64,000 bases of DNA from Streptomyces sp. NBC_01689 (GTDB lineage Bacteria; Actinomycetota; Actinomycetes; Streptomycetales; Streptomycetaceae), in assembly GCF_036250675.1 (NCBI RefSeq), contig NZ_CP109592.1, forward strand, positions 6,696,001-6,760,000, given 5' to 3'. The notes beneath the pieces were generated by a model. It worked only from the letters and a program-made list of their open reading frames with translations. It was not told where the DNA came from and made no database searches. Positions 28,849 through 37,411 of this stretch are shown piece by piece. The position numbers and the translations under genes were made by a program. Position 1 is the first letter of the stretch. Each line of letters starts with the position of its first letter.

Positions 28849-29511
28849 ATGCGGACGGGGAGACTGCTCGGCTCGGGGCGTTCGGCGGACGTCTACGAGG
28901 TCGACGAGGCATGGGTGCTGCGGCGCGACCGGGAGGGCCGGGGCGACGCGACGGCCGAGGCCACCGTGATGGAACACGTACGCCGGCACGGCTATCCGGT
29001 GCCGGCGGTGCGGGCGGCGACCCGCGGCGACCTGGTGATGGAACGGCTGACGGGGCCCACCATGCTGGAGGCGTTCGGCGCCGGGCTCTTCTCCGCGGAG
29101 GAGGCCGGACTCACCCTCGCCCGGCTGCTGCGCCGGCTGCACGCCGTGCCCGCGCGGCTCTCCGCCGACCCCGCGGTCCGGGTGCTGCACCTGGACCTGC
29201 ATCCCGACAACGTGATGCTCACCCCCGACGGACCGAAGGTCATCGACTGGACCGACACCGAGGAGGGCCCGCCCGGCCTGGACTGGGCCATGTCCGCGGT
29301 GATCCTCGCGCAGGTCGCCGTCGGCGGCGGGACGCGGGCCGGGGTGGCCGCGGAGACGCTGGCCGCGATGCTCGACGCGAACGCGGACCACGTGACCCGG
29401 GACGGGCTCACCGAGGCCGTGCGACGGCGGGCCGCCAACCCGACGATGAGCGTGCGGGAGGTCCAACTCCTCGGTGACGCGGAGGAACTGGTCCGTTCGC
29501 AGGCCTTCTAG
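28849..29511 (+). CDS. Aminoglycoside phosphotransferase-like small kinase
   Basis: 220 aa, shorter than classical APH enzymes. It shows LLGSGRSADVYEVDE (nucleotide-binding loop), VLHLDLHPDNVMLT (catalytic H-x-D-x-x-x-x-N) and VIDWTDTEEGPPGLD (metal-binding D). The substrate is not known; in this superfamily it may be an antibiotic, choline or another small alcohol. ATG 28849 begins it without a good RBS, so it may be leaderless. It is divergent from the ECF operon and separate from the following MBL gene. Confidence 0.8.
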   Translation: MRTGRLLGSGRSADVYEVDEAWVLRRDREGRGDATAEATVMEHVRRHGYPVPAVRAATRGDLVMERLTGPTMLEAFGAGLFSAEEAGLTLARLLRRLHAVPARLSADPAVRVLHLDLHPDNVMLTPDGPKVIDWTDTEEGPPGLDWAMSAVILAQVAVGGGTRAGVAAETLAAMLDANADHVTRDGLTEAVRRRAANPTMSVREVQLLGDAEELVRSQAF

Positions 29512-29618
29512 GGCTTCCGCGGGCCCGCCCGCCCGGCGCGGCGGTCGAGCGTCCCGTCCCGGCGTCCCGTCCCGGCGGCCGTCCCGCCGGGTGCGTACGG
29601 CGGATCGCGCCGGGCGGC

Positions 29619-30656
29619 TCAGACCGCCACGTAGGTCACCGGGCCGCTGCCGGGCACCGCCTCGGCGCGGCCGAGTTTCACCAGTCGGCGGACGTGGGCC
29701 TCGGCCTCCGAGACGGCGATGTTCCGGGAGCCGAAGGGGATCTGCTCCCAGGGCCGGTTCCACTCCATGCGTTCGGCGAGCTGCCAGGCGGTGAGCGGGG
29801 TCGCCAGCAGGGTGAGCAGACCGGTGAGGCGCTCCTCGTGGTGAGTGAGCAGCTCCCTCACCCGGCCCGGTGCGTCGGTGAAGGCGTGCTGGTGGGCGGG
29901 GAGCACCTCGGCGGGGCCGAGGCGTCCGACGCGCTCCAGGGAGTCCAGGTAGTCCCCGAGCGGATCGGCGACGGTGGCGTCGTCCGGATCCTCGTACAGG
30001 CCGATGTGCGGGGTGATCCGGGGCAGCAGGTGGTCGCCGGAGAACAGGCGTCCGTGGCCCGGCAGTCCGGCCGGGTGCGCCTCCTCCAGATGCAGGCAGA
30101 CGTGGCCGGGTGTGTGGCCCGGGGTCCAGATCGCGCGCAGCCGGCGCCCGGCCAGGTCGAGCAGTTCACCGGGGACGATCTCGCGGTCGGGGAGTGCGGG
30201 GGCGAACTGGGGCAGGCCGCCCGAGCGCCGGGCCGTGCGCGCCGCGCGCAGCAGCGCCACGTGCTCCTCGGGCGCGCCGCAGGCCTCGAGTTTGTCGGCC
30301 ATGTACGCGAACCAGCGTTCGGCCTTGTGCTCCCGGGTCCGCCGTACGATCTCGGTGTCCAGCGCGTGCATCGCGATCCACGCCCCGGACGCGTCCCGCA
30401 CCTTGCCCGACAGGCCGTGGTGGTCGGGGTGATGGTGGGTGATGACCACGCCGTGCACCTCGGCGACCGGAATGCCGCAGGCGGCGAGTCCGGCGGTGAG
30501 GACCTCCCAGGAGTCCGGGTCGTCCCAGCCGGTGTCGATCAGTACCGGGCCCCGGTCGGTGTCGACGACGTGGACCAGCGTGGTGCCGAGGGGGTTGTCG
30601 GGTATGGGGACCGCGAGCGACCGTACGCCCCCGCCGTGATCGGTCACCTGCGTCAT
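29619..30656 (-). CDS. MBL-fold metallo-hydrolase
   Basis: 345 aa. The metallo-beta-lactamase core has VITHHHPDHHGLSGKV (H-x-H-x-D-H), WTPGHTPGHVCLHLEE and GRLFSGDHLLPRITPHIG, all Zn-ligand motifs, and ends in a winged-helix-like C-terminus (LTAWQLAERMEWNRPW ... VRRLVKLGRAEAV) as in LACTB2-type hydrolases. Such enzymes often act on thioesters or nucleic acids. ATG 30656 starts it. A KstR-type box lies 38 bp upstream, so it probably belongs to the sterol regulon; a CoA-thioester hydrolase role is a guess. Confidence 0.82.
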   Translation of the reverse strand: MTQVTDHGGGVRSLAVPIPDNPLGTTLVHVVDTDRGPVLIDTGWDDPDSWEVLTAGLAACGIPVAEVHGVVITHHHPDHHGLSGKVRDASGAWIAMHALDTEIVRRTREHKAERWFAYMADKLEACGAPEEHVALLRAARTARRSGGLPQFAPALPDREIVPGELLDLAGRRLRAIWTPGHTPGHVCLHLEEAHPAGLPGHGRLFSGDHLLPRITPHIGLYEDPDDATVADPLGDYLDSLERVGRLGPAEVLPAHQHAFTDAPGRVRELLTHHEERLTGLLTLLATPLTAWQLAERMEWNRPWEQIPFGSRNIAVSEAEAHVRRLVKLGRAEAVPGSGPVTYVAV

Positions 30657-30693
30657 GGGCCCCCACCAATCGCCGTCCTGCCGTCACTATAAC

Positions 30694-30707
30694 TAGAACG
30701 CATTCCA
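30694..30707. promoter_or_regulatory. KstR-type box, one mismatch, MBL side
   Basis: TAGAACGCATTCCA matches TNNAACNNGTTNNA with ATT in place of GTT. It lies 38 bp upstream of the MBL gene in the divergent region facing the aldehyde dehydrogenase gene. Confidence 0.55.
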
Positions 30708-30786
30708 ATGGGTGCTCGAACCAACTGTCGTGCCGTTGACCCCGGCCCGTGGACTCCTCCGACCGTAACTGGTATCAGTTCTCGTA

Positions 30787-30803
30787 TCTGATGAAGCGTC
30801 AGA
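30787..30803. promoter_or_regulatory. Palindrome II (TCTGA-N7-TCAGA) upstream of aldehyde dehydrogenase
   Basis: Perfect arms TCTGA and TCAGA around 7 bases, 43 bp upstream of the aldehyde dehydrogenase start and 80 bp from the KstR-type box. Same arms and spacing as at 18781, 44270 and, with one end base changed, 39065 and 51346. Confidence 0.6.
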
Positions 30804-30846
30804 AGTCGGCAGTGTCGGAGAACGCCCCCCGGGGAGGCGGTCGGTC

Positions 30847-32304
30847 ATGACCGAGCTCGTGGAACACGGACAGCTGTTCATAGGCGGGGAGTTGACGGAT
30901 CCCCTGGGCGCCGGAGTCATCGAGGTGATCTCGCCGCACACGGAGGAGGTCATCGGACGGGTCCCGCACGCGTCGGCCGAGGACGTCGACCGGGCCGTCG
31001 CCGTCGCGCGGCGTGCCTTCGACGAGGGCCCCTGGCCCCGGATGAGCCCCGCCGAACGGATCGCCGTCGTCACCCGGATCAAGGACGCGATCGGCGCCCG
31101 CCACGAGGAGATCGCCCGCGTCATCTCCTCCGAGAACGGCTCCCCGTACTCCTGGAGCGTCCTCGCGCAGGCGCTCGGCGCGATGATGGTCTGGGACGCG
31201 GCGCTCACGGTGGCGCGCGGCTTCACGTACGAGGAGACGCGGGACGGGGTCCTCGGCAGGATCCTCGTCCGGCGCGAGCCGGTGGGGGTCGTCGCGGCCG
31301 TCGTCCCCTGGAACGTCCCGCAGTTCGTGGCGGCCGCCAAACTCGCGCCCGCCCTGCTCACCGGCTGTACGGTCGTGCTGAAGCCGTCCCCCGAATCGCC
31401 CCTGGACGCCTACCTGCTGGGCGAGATCGCGCGGGAGGCCGGACTGCCCGAGGGCGTCCTGTCCATCCTGCCGGCCGACCGCGAGGTGAGCGAGTACCTG
31501 GTCGGGCATCCCGGTGTCGACAAGGTCTCCTTCACCGGGTCGGTCGCGGCCGGCCGGCGGGTGATGGAGGTCGCCTCGCGCAACCTCACCCGCGTGACGC
31601 TCGAACTGGGCGGCAAGTCGGCGGCGGTCGTGCTGCCGGACGCGGACCTCGCCACGGCCGTGCCCGGGATCGTCCAGGCGGCCTGGATGAACAACGGCCA
31701 GGCCTGCGTCGCCCAGACCCGCATCCTCGTACCGCGCTCGCGCTACGACGAGTTCGCGGACGCCTTCGCCGCGGCGGCCGGCGCCCTGGTGGTCGGCGAC
31801 CCGCTGGACCCGGCGACCCAGGTGGGCCCCCTGGTCGCCGAGCGGCAGCAGCGCCGCAGCCTCGACTACATCCGCATCGGCCAGGAGGAGGGCGCCAAGG
31901 TCCTCACGGGCGGCGGCCGTCCGCACGGCATGGACCGCGGCTGGTACGTCGAGCCCACCCTCTTCGGCGACGTGGACAACTCGATGCGGATCGCCCGCGA
32001 GGAGATCTTCGGACCGGTGATCTGCCTGCTCCCGTACGGCGACGAGACCGAGGCCGTGAAGATCGCCAACGACTCCGAGTACGGGCTGAGCGGCAGCGTC
32101 TGGACGGCGGACGTCGCCCACGGCGTCGACGTCGCGCGCCGGGTCCGCACCGGCACCTACTCCGTCAACACCTTCAGCCTCGACATGCTCGGTCCGTTCG
32201 GCGGCTACAAGAACTCAGGCCTGGGACGGGAGTTCGGGCGCGAGGGCTACGGCGAGTTCCTGGAGCACAAGATGATCCACCTGCCCGCGGGCTGGGAGGC
32301 GTAG
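30847..32304 (+). CDS. NAD(P)-dependent aldehyde dehydrogenase
   Basis: 485 aa, normal family length. It has VVPWNVPQFVAAAKLAPALL (cofactor site), VSFTGSVAAGRRVM, LTRVTLELGGKSAAVVLPDADL (general base Glu) and WMNNGQACVAQTRILVP (nucleophilic Cys), then EEIFGPVICLLPYG. It oxidises an aldehyde to a carboxylate. Together with the following ferredoxin, and with the P450 at 17467, it would fit oxidation of a terminal alcohol/aldehyde in a sterol side chain. The neighbouring palindromes place it in the KstR-type regulon. The ferredoxin gene follows after 3 bases, so both are one operon. Confidence 0.88.
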   Translation: MTELVEHGQLFIGGELTDPLGAGVIEVISPHTEEVIGRVPHASAEDVDRAVAVARRAFDEGPWPRMSPAERIAVVTRIKDAIGARHEEIARVISSENGSPYSWSVLAQALGAMMVWDAALTVARGFTYEETRDGVLGRILVRREPVGVVAAVVPWNVPQFVAAAKLAPALLTGCTVVLKPSPESPLDAYLLGEIAREAGLPEGVLSILPADREVSEYLVGHPGVDKVSFTGSVAAGRRVMEVASRNLTRVTLELGGKSAAVVLPDADLATAVPGIVQAAWMNNGQACVAQTRILVPRSRYDEFADAFAAAAGALVVGDPLDPATQVGPLVAERQQRRSLDYIRIGQEEGAKVLTGGGRPHGMDRGWYVEPTLFGDVDNSMRIAREEIFGPVICLLPYGDETEAVKIANDSEYGLSGSVWTADVAHGVDVARRVRTGTYSVNTFSLDMLGPFGGYKNSGLGREFGREGYGEFLEHKMIHLPAGWEA

Positions 32305-32307
32305 GGC

Positions 32308-32541
32308 ATGGGCGACCGCTGGAACATCGAGGTCGACCGCTCGCTGTGCATCGGCTCCGCCCAGTGCGTCCACCTCGTCCCGGAGGCCTTCCGCCTCGAC
32401 TCCGCCATGCAGTCCCATCCCGTCGAACCCGAGACCGACGCCAACGAGGGGATCCTCGGGGCGGCGGAGGGCTGTCCCGTGGAGGCCATCATGATCACGT
32501 TGCCGGGCAGCGGGGAGCCGGTGTTCCCGCCCGAGGAGTGA
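32308..32541 (+). CDS. [3Fe-4S]-type ferredoxin (P450 redox partner)
   Basis: 77 aa. Cysteines are in DRSLCIGSAQCVHL (C-x5-C) and AAEGCPVEAIMI (C-P); where a four-iron ferredoxin would have a further Cys the residue is absent, giving a three-iron cluster as in ferredoxins that feed actinobacterial P450s. It follows the aldehyde dehydrogenase by 3 bases and would share its promoter and palindrome II. The likely partner is the CYP125-like P450 at 17467-18702. ATG 32308 is clear. Confidence 0.85.
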   Translation: MGDRWNIEVDRSLCIGSAQCVHLVPEAFRLDSAMQSHPVEPETDANEGILGAAEGCPVEAIMITLPGSGEPVFPPEE

Positions 32542-32565
32542 ACGGGGAACGGGCCGCCCGGTCCG

Positions 32566-33213
32566 TCACGCCTTCCCGCCGCGGCCCGTCTCGCCCGGGT
32601 CCGTCAGGTCGATGAGACGGCACACCGTCTCGATGTCGATCTTGACCTGGGCGATCGAGGCGCGGCCGGAGAGCCAGGTGATCAGGGCCGAGTGCCAGGT
32701 GTGCTCGATGACGCGGACCGCGGAGAGCTGCGCGGGACTCGGGTCGTCCAGGCCCATGGCGTCCAGGATGATCGCCGTGGTCTGCCGGGACACCTGGTCG
32801 ACCTCGGGGCTCACGCTGCGGTCCGCGAAGGTCAGCGCGCGGACCATGGCGTCGGCGAGGTGCGGTTCGCGCTGCAGGGCGCGGAAGGCCCGCATCAGCG
32901 TCTCGGCGACCCGCTCCGCCGCCGTCTCGCCCGCCGGCGGCTTCTTCCTCAGGGTGCCGTGCATGTGGTCCAACTGGTCCTGCATCGTGGCCACCAGCAG
33001 ATGGACCTTCGAGGGGAAGTAGCGGTAGAGCGTGCCCAGGGCGACCTGCGACGACTCCGCGACCTCACGCATCTGCACCGCGTCGAAACCGCCCCGGCCG
33101 GCCAACTGCGCGCTCGCGTGCAGGATCCGGCGACGGCGTGCTTCCTGCCGCTCGGTGAGCGGGGGAGAGGCGAACTGCGCGGACTTGGCTTCCACCTTGA
33201 CTTCCGCAGGCAT
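32566..33213 (-). CDS. kstR: TetR-family regulator, KstR-like
   Basis: 215 aa. The DNA-binding part ARRRRILHASAQLAGRGG, then FDAVQMREVAESSQVALGTL and YRYFPSKVHLLVATM resemble mycobacterial KstR closely (VQMR-x-VA-x-x-x-x-VA-x-GTLYRYFPSKVHLLV). The C-terminal half (LADAMVRALTFADRSVSPEVDQV; HTWHSALITWLSGRAS) also follows the KstR ligand domain, which binds 3-oxo-cholestenoyl-CoA. KstR represses sterol catabolism genes by binding TNNAACNNGTTNNA, and such boxes occur at several promoters here. ATG 33213 is used. It is divergent from the glycosyltransferase operon, with a box at 33372 in the shared gap, so it may regulate itself. Confidence 0.82.
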   Translation of the reverse strand: MPAEVKVEAKSAQFASPPLTERQEARRRRILHASAQLAGRGGFDAVQMREVAESSQVALGTLYRYFPSKVHLLVATMQDQLDHMHGTLRKKPPAGETAAERVAETLMRAFRALQREPHLADAMVRALTFADRSVSPEVDQVSRQTTAIILDAMGLDDPSPAQLSAVRVIEHTWHSALITWLSGRASIAQVKIDIETVCRLIDLTDPGETGRGGKA

Positions 33214-33371
33214 GGGTCCCGTTCCGTGGGTTCAGCTGGAGGAGCGATCAGACAGCATGGCAGAACACATCCGTGGGCCGGAACGCCTCCGTCGTGGCGC
33301 GGATCACCTGATCCACTTCTCACAGAAGCCCTACCTGCCGGTAGATTCAGTGCTCCTCGAACGATCAAGTC

Positions 33372-33385
33372 TGAAACTTGTTCTA
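33372..33385. promoter_or_regulatory. Perfect KstR-type box between kstR-like and glycosyltransferase genes
   Basis: TGAAACTTGTTCTA matches TNNAACNNGTTNNA at every fixed position. It lies 55 bp upstream of the glycosyltransferase start and 159 bp from the kstR-like start, so it may control one or both. Confidence 0.6.
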
Positions 33386-33439
33386 GATTAGCGTCCCGGC
33401 GTAATCTCGCGGGAATGTGCAGGGAGAAGGGGGCCGTAA

Positions 33440-34951
33440 GTGACCGCTGAGGCCATGGAGGCGGGCCCCGGAGCGGGCGCGGCCATCGACGGCGACGGAC
33501 CGTTGCGCATCGCGCTCCTGACGTACAAGGGGAACCCGTTCTGCGGCGGTCAGGGCGTGTACGTACGGCACCTCTCACGTGAACTCGCCCGCCTCGGCCA
33601 CCGGGTCGAGGTCATCGGCTCCCAGCCGTACCCCGTGCTGGACGAAGGCCTCCCCGGTCTGCGTCTCACCGAGCTGCCCAGCCTCGACCTCTACCGCCAG
33701 CCGGACCCCTTCCGCACCCCGGCGCGCGAGGAGTTCCGCGACTGGATCGACGCCCTGGAGGTCGGCACCATGTGGACCGGGGGCTTCCCCGAGCCGCTGA
33801 CCTTCTCGCTACGCGCCCGCCGTCATCTGCGGTCCCGGCGGGGCGAGTTCGACGTCGTGCACGACAACCAGACGCTCGGCTACGGGCTGCTGGGAGACGT
33901 GGGCGCCCCCCTGGTCACCACGATCCACCACCCCATCACCGTCGACCGGCGGCTGGACCTGGACGCCGCCGAGGGGCGCCGCCGCCGCGCGTCCGTGCGC
34001 CGCTGGTACGCCTTCACCCGGATGCAGAAGCGCGTCGCGCGCCGGCTGCCGTCCGTTCTCACCGTCTCCGGCACCTCGCGCCAGGAGATCGTCGACCACC
34101 TCGGCGTCACCCGGGACCGCATCCACGTCGTGCACATCGGCGCCGACACCGACCTCTTCTCGCCCGACCCGGCCGTGCCGCAGGTGCCGGGCCGGATCGT
34201 CACCACCTCCAGCGCGGACGTCCCGCTCAAGGGCCTCGTCCATCTCGTCGAGGCGCTCGCCAAGGTCCGGACCGAGCACCCCGGCGCCCACCTCGTCGTC
34301 GTCGGCAAGCGCGCCGAGGACGGGCCCGTCGCCCAGGCCATCGAGCGGTACGGCCTGGAACGCGCCGTCGAGTTCGTCAAGGGCATCTCGGACGCGGAAC
34401 TCGTCGACCTCGTACGGTCCGCCGAGGTCGCCTGCGTGCCCTCCCTGTACGAGGGGTTCTCGCTGCCCGCCGCCGAGGCCATGGCCACGGGCACGCCGCT
34501 GGTGGCCACCACCGGCGGAGCGATCCCGGAGGTCGCCGGCCCCGACGGCGAGACCTGCCTCGCGGTGCCGCCCGGCGACGCCGGGGCACTGGCCGCGGGC
34601 CTGAGCCGGCTCCTGGGCGACCCGGAGATGCGCGCGCGGCTCGGCTCCGCCGGGCGCGCGCGGGTCCTGGAACACTTCACCTGGGCGCGCGCCGCGCAGG
34701 GCACGGTCGCCCACTACCGCGAGGCCGTGGCCCGGACCGCCGGTGCCGCCTCCCGCCGCGCCGCCCCGGCCACCGTGCCCGCCACGCCCCCGGCCGCCGT
34801 CCGCGCCGGCTCCGCCGCGGACCGGGCCCCGGAGTCCGGCGCCTCCGCGGTCCCCGGCCTCCCCGTGACTCCCGGTGCCGCCCCCGCGGGCGTCGCGGGT
34901 GACGCGGCTGACGTTGTCGTATCCAATCGCGAAAGCAGGGCCACGTGCTGA
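33440..34951 (+). CDS. Family 4 glycosyltransferase (GT-B)
   Basis: 503 aa. LTYKGNPFCGGQGVYVRHL is the N-terminal GT4 glycine-rich acceptor region; FDVVHDNQTLGYGLL follows. The donor half has SSADVPLKGLVHLVEALAKV, then VPSLYEGFSLPAAEAMATGTPLVATTGGAIPEV, the E-x7-E nucleotide-sugar motif. The last ~70 residues are Ala/Pro-rich and disordered. GTG 33440 has AGGGGG upstream. It is the first of three genes whose reading frames overlap (next start at 34945, seven bases before its stop), so their products probably act on the same glycan or glycolipid. The acceptor is unknown. Confidence 0.85.
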   Translation: MTAEAMEAGPGAGAAIDGDGPLRIALLTYKGNPFCGGQGVYVRHLSRELARLGHRVEVIGSQPYPVLDEGLPGLRLTELPSLDLYRQPDPFRTPAREEFRDWIDALEVGTMWTGGFPEPLTFSLRARRHLRSRRGEFDVVHDNQTLGYGLLGDVGAPLVTTIHHPITVDRRLDLDAAEGRRRRASVRRWYAFTRMQKRVARRLPSVLTVSGTSRQEIVDHLGVTRDRIHVVHIGADTDLFSPDPAVPQVPGRIVTTSSADVPLKGLVHLVEALAKVRTEHPGAHLVVVGKRAEDGPVAQAIERYGLERAVEFVKGISDAELVDLVRSAEVACVPSLYEGFSLPAAEAMATGTPLVATTGGAIPEVAGPDGETCLAVPPGDAGALAAGLSRLLGDPEMRARLGSAGRARVLEHFTWARAAQGTVAHYREAVARTAGAASRRAAPATVPATPPAAVRAGSAADRAPESGASAVPGLPVTPGAAPAGVAGDAADVVVSNRESRATC

Positions 34952-35691
34952 CCGTCGACTTCTCCCGGTTCCCGCTCGCCCCGGGCGACCGCGTGCTGGA
35001 CCTCGGCTGCGGTGCCGGCCGGCACGCGTTCGAGTGCTACCGGCGCGGCGCACAGGTCGTCGCGCTGGACCAGAACGGCGAGGAGATCCGCGAGGTCGCC
35101 AAGTGGTTCGCGGCGATGAAGGAGGCGGGTGAGGCGCCCGAGGGGGCCACGGCCACCGCCATGGAGGGCGACGCGCTCCTACTCCCCTTCCCCGACGAGT
35201 CGTTCGACGTCGTGATCATCTCCGAGGTGATGGAGCACATCCCCGACGACAAGGGCGTCCTCGCCGAGATGGTCCGGGTGCTCAAGCCCGGCGGCCGGAT
35301 CGCGATCACCGTCCCGCGCTACGGGCCCGAGAAGGTCTGCTGGGCGCTGTCCGACGCGTACCACGAGGTCGAGGGCGGTCACATCCGCATCTACCGGGCG
35401 GACGAGCTGCTGGGCAGGATGAAGGAGGCCGGGCTGAAGCCGTACGGCACCCATCACGCCCACGCCCTGCACAGCCCCTACTGGTGGCTGAAGTGCGCGT
35501 TCGGCGTCGACAACGACAAGGCGCTGCCCGTGCGGGCGTACCACAAGCTCCTGGTCTGGGACATCATGAAGAAGCCGCTCGCCACCCGGGTCGCGGAGAA
35601 CGCGCTGAACCCGCTGATCGGCAAGAGCTTCGTGGCGTACGCGACCAAGCCGCACCTGCCCGTCAACGCCACCGCGGTGGACGCTTCGTGA
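34945..35691 (+). CDS. Class I SAM-dependent methyltransferase
   Basis: 248 aa. RVLDLGCGAGRHAFECYRRG is motif I, VVALDQNGEEI carries the ribose-binding acid, PFPDESFDVVIISEVMEHIP is motif II/III with the EVMEH form, and LKPGGRIAITVPR is typical of Methyltransf_11. The C-terminal part (residues ~150-240) is specific and unrecognised. The GTG 34945 start overlaps the glycosyltransferase stop by seven bases, and its own stop overlaps the next start by four (GTGA), showing coupled translation. The substrate is likely the glycosylated product of the upstream enzyme. Confidence 0.85.
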   Translation: MLTVDFSRFPLAPGDRVLDLGCGAGRHAFECYRRGAQVVALDQNGEEIREVAKWFAAMKEAGEAPEGATATAMEGDALLLPFPDESFDVVIISEVMEHIPDDKGVLAEMVRVLKPGGRIAITVPRYGPEKVCWALSDAYHEVEGGHIRIYRADELLGRMKEAGLKPYGTHHAHALHSPYWWLKCAFGVDNDKALPVRAYHKLLVWDIMKKPLATRVAENALNPLIGKSFVAYATKPHLPVNATAVDAS

Positions 35692-36755
35692 CCACACCCC
35701 GCACGGAGCACCTCGTCCTGCCCGGGGTGCTCACCGCCGAGGAGGCCACCGCCACGGTGCGCGCGATCCTCGGGGCGCAGCGTCCGGACGGCGCCATACC
35801 GTGGTTCCGCGGTCACCACCTCGACCCGTGGGACCACACCGAGGCGGCCATGGCACTGGACGCGGCGGGCGAGCACGAGGCGGCCGAGCGGGCCTACGAC
35901 TGGCTGGCCCGGCACCAGAACCCGGACGGTTCCTGGTACGCGGCCTACGCGGACGGGGACTTCGAGGACGTCACCGACCGCGGCCGGGAGACCAACTTCT
36001 GCGCGTACATCGCGGTGGGTGTCTGGCACCACTACCTGGCCACCGGCGACGACACCTTCCTGGACCGGATGTGGCCCGCGGTCTACGCGGCCGTGGAGTT
36101 CGTGCTGCGGCTCCAGCAGCCCGGCGGCCAGATCGGCTGGAAGCGCGAGGACGACGGGACGGCGACCGACGAGGCACTGCTGACCGGGAGTTCGTCCATC
36201 CACCACGCGCTGCGCTGCGCGCTCGCCGTCGCCGAGCAGCGCGAGGAGCCGCAGCCCGACTGGGAGTTGGCGCTCGGCCTGCTGCGGCACGCGATCCGCA
36301 GGCACCCCGAACGGTTCCTCGACAAGGACCGCTACTCGATGGACTGGTACTACCCGGTGCTCGGCGGCGCGCTGACCGGCGCCGAGGCCGAGTCCCGGAT
36401 AGCGGAGGGCTGGGAGCGCTTCGTCGTGCCCGGGCTCGGCGTGCGCTGTGTGGTTCCCAACCCGTGGGTGACCGGCGGCGAGTCGGCCGAACTCGCCCTG
36501 GCGCTGTGGGCCGTGGGCGAGTCCGACCGTGCTCTGGAGATCCTGCAGTCCATCCAGCACCTGCGCGATCCGGGGACCGGCCTGTACTGGACGGGCTACG
36601 TGTTCGACGCGCGGGCGATCTGGCCCGAGGAGCTGACCACCTGGACGGCGGGTTCCCTCCTGCTGGCGGTCGCCGCGCTGGGCGGCGACGAGCCGACCTG
36701 CGCCGTCTTCGGCGGCGAACGCCTGCCGCGGGGCCTCGACGCGGAGTGCTGCTGA
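35688..36755 (+). CDS. Prenyltransferase/alpha6-alpha6-barrel family protein
   Basis: 355 aa. It has repeats like those of terpenoid cyclases and (alpha/alpha)6-barrel glycosidases: AILGAQRPDGAIPWF, WLARHQNPDGSWYAAY, then ETNFCAYIAVGVWHHYLATGD, GGQIGWKREDDG and TGSSSIHHALRCALAVAE, ending with WPEELTTWTAGSLLLAVAAL. A D-x-D-D motif is absent, so cyclisation is doubtful; it could be a glycoside hydrolase-like or lipid-binding barrel. GTG 35688 overlaps the methyltransferase stop by 4 bases. It completes the coupled trio; family calls vary and function is not known. Confidence 0.78.
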   Translation: MTTPRTEHLVLPGVLTAEEATATVRAILGAQRPDGAIPWFRGHHLDPWDHTEAAMALDAAGEHEAAERAYDWLARHQNPDGSWYAAYADGDFEDVTDRGRETNFCAYIAVGVWHHYLATGDDTFLDRMWPAVYAAVEFVLRLQQPGGQIGWKREDDGTATDEALLTGSSSIHHALRCALAVAEQREEPQPDWELALGLLRHAIRRHPERFLDKDRYSMDWYYPVLGGALTGAEAESRIAEGWERFVVPGLGVRCVVPNPWVTGGESAELALALWAVGESDRALEILQSIQHLRDPGTGLYWTGYVFDARAIWPEELTTWTAGSLLLAVAALGGDEPTCAVFGGERLPRGLDAECC

Positions 36756-36973
36756 GGGCTGTCCCGCCCCGGACCCCGACCGCCAGGCCCAGGCCGGTGC
36801 GGCGGGTCCCGCCCCGCGTCCCGTCACCGGGTCCGGCCGGAGGGCCACGGCGGCCGTGACCGCCGGCCTGTTCCGTGGTCGCCGCCTCCGGCCGGATCCG
36901 CGGGCCGGAAGCGGCCCGGCCCGTCGGGACCCTGGCCCGGGACGGGCCAGGGGCGCCGAGGTGCGGGACCGGC

Positions 36974-37267
36974 TCAGTGGCGGTGCATGCGATTGGCGAT
37001 GGCGTGGCCGATGAAGAGGTATACGACGGCGGCGAGACCGTAGCCCGCGACGACGCGCGCCCACGCCTCGTCGAAGGTGAACAGGTCACGGGACCAGCCC
37101 GCGAGCCAGCTCGCCAGGTTGTGGACGAACTGGACCAGGTCGTTGGCCCGGTTCGCGTCCAGCAGGTACATGAGGATCCACAGGCCCAGGATGAGGGCCA
37201 TCACGTCGGCGACGATCGCGATGACCGTGCCCGCCTGGTTGGAGCCGTTGCGATATCGAGGGGACAT
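36974..37267 (-). CDS. Small two-helix membrane protein
   Basis: 97 aa. Two transmembrane segments, TVIAIVADVMALILGLWILMYL with the first near residues 14-35, and VVAGYGLAAVVYLFIGHAIA near residues 70-90, flank an amphipathic middle (ANDLVQFVHNLASWLAGWSRDLF). It ends with His/Arg residues. This is a conserved Streptomyces membrane protein type of unknown function. The start is ATG 37267, divergent from the lipoprotein gene at 37412. The 218-bp gap before it (36756-36973) contains no gene. Confidence 0.75.
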   Translation of the reverse strand: MSPRYRNGSNQAGTVIAIVADVMALILGLWILMYLLDANRANDLVQFVHNLASWLAGWSRDLFTFDEAWARVVAGYGLAAVVYLFIGHAIANRMHRH

Positions 37268-37411
37268 GCCGTCCGGGTTGCCGCGGATCCAGGGTTGAAA
37301 CCCGTACGGGTTTCGCCCAAGTGGCGTAACGCGCCGTGGCGGGTGAGTCTGCTGTAAGAGACGTGTTCTCCCCCATCCGAGGAGAACCGTTCCCCCACCC
37401 CGGAGGACCCC

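Noticed and set aside
30770..30783. Third KstR-like match (TGGTATCAGTTCTC) near the aldehyde dehydrogenase gene
   Set aside because: Three fixed positions differ, so it is no better than chance next to the clear box at 30694.
35688..36755. Active squalene/terpene cyclase
   Set aside because: The D-x-D-D catalytic motif is not present; only the barrel repeats are.
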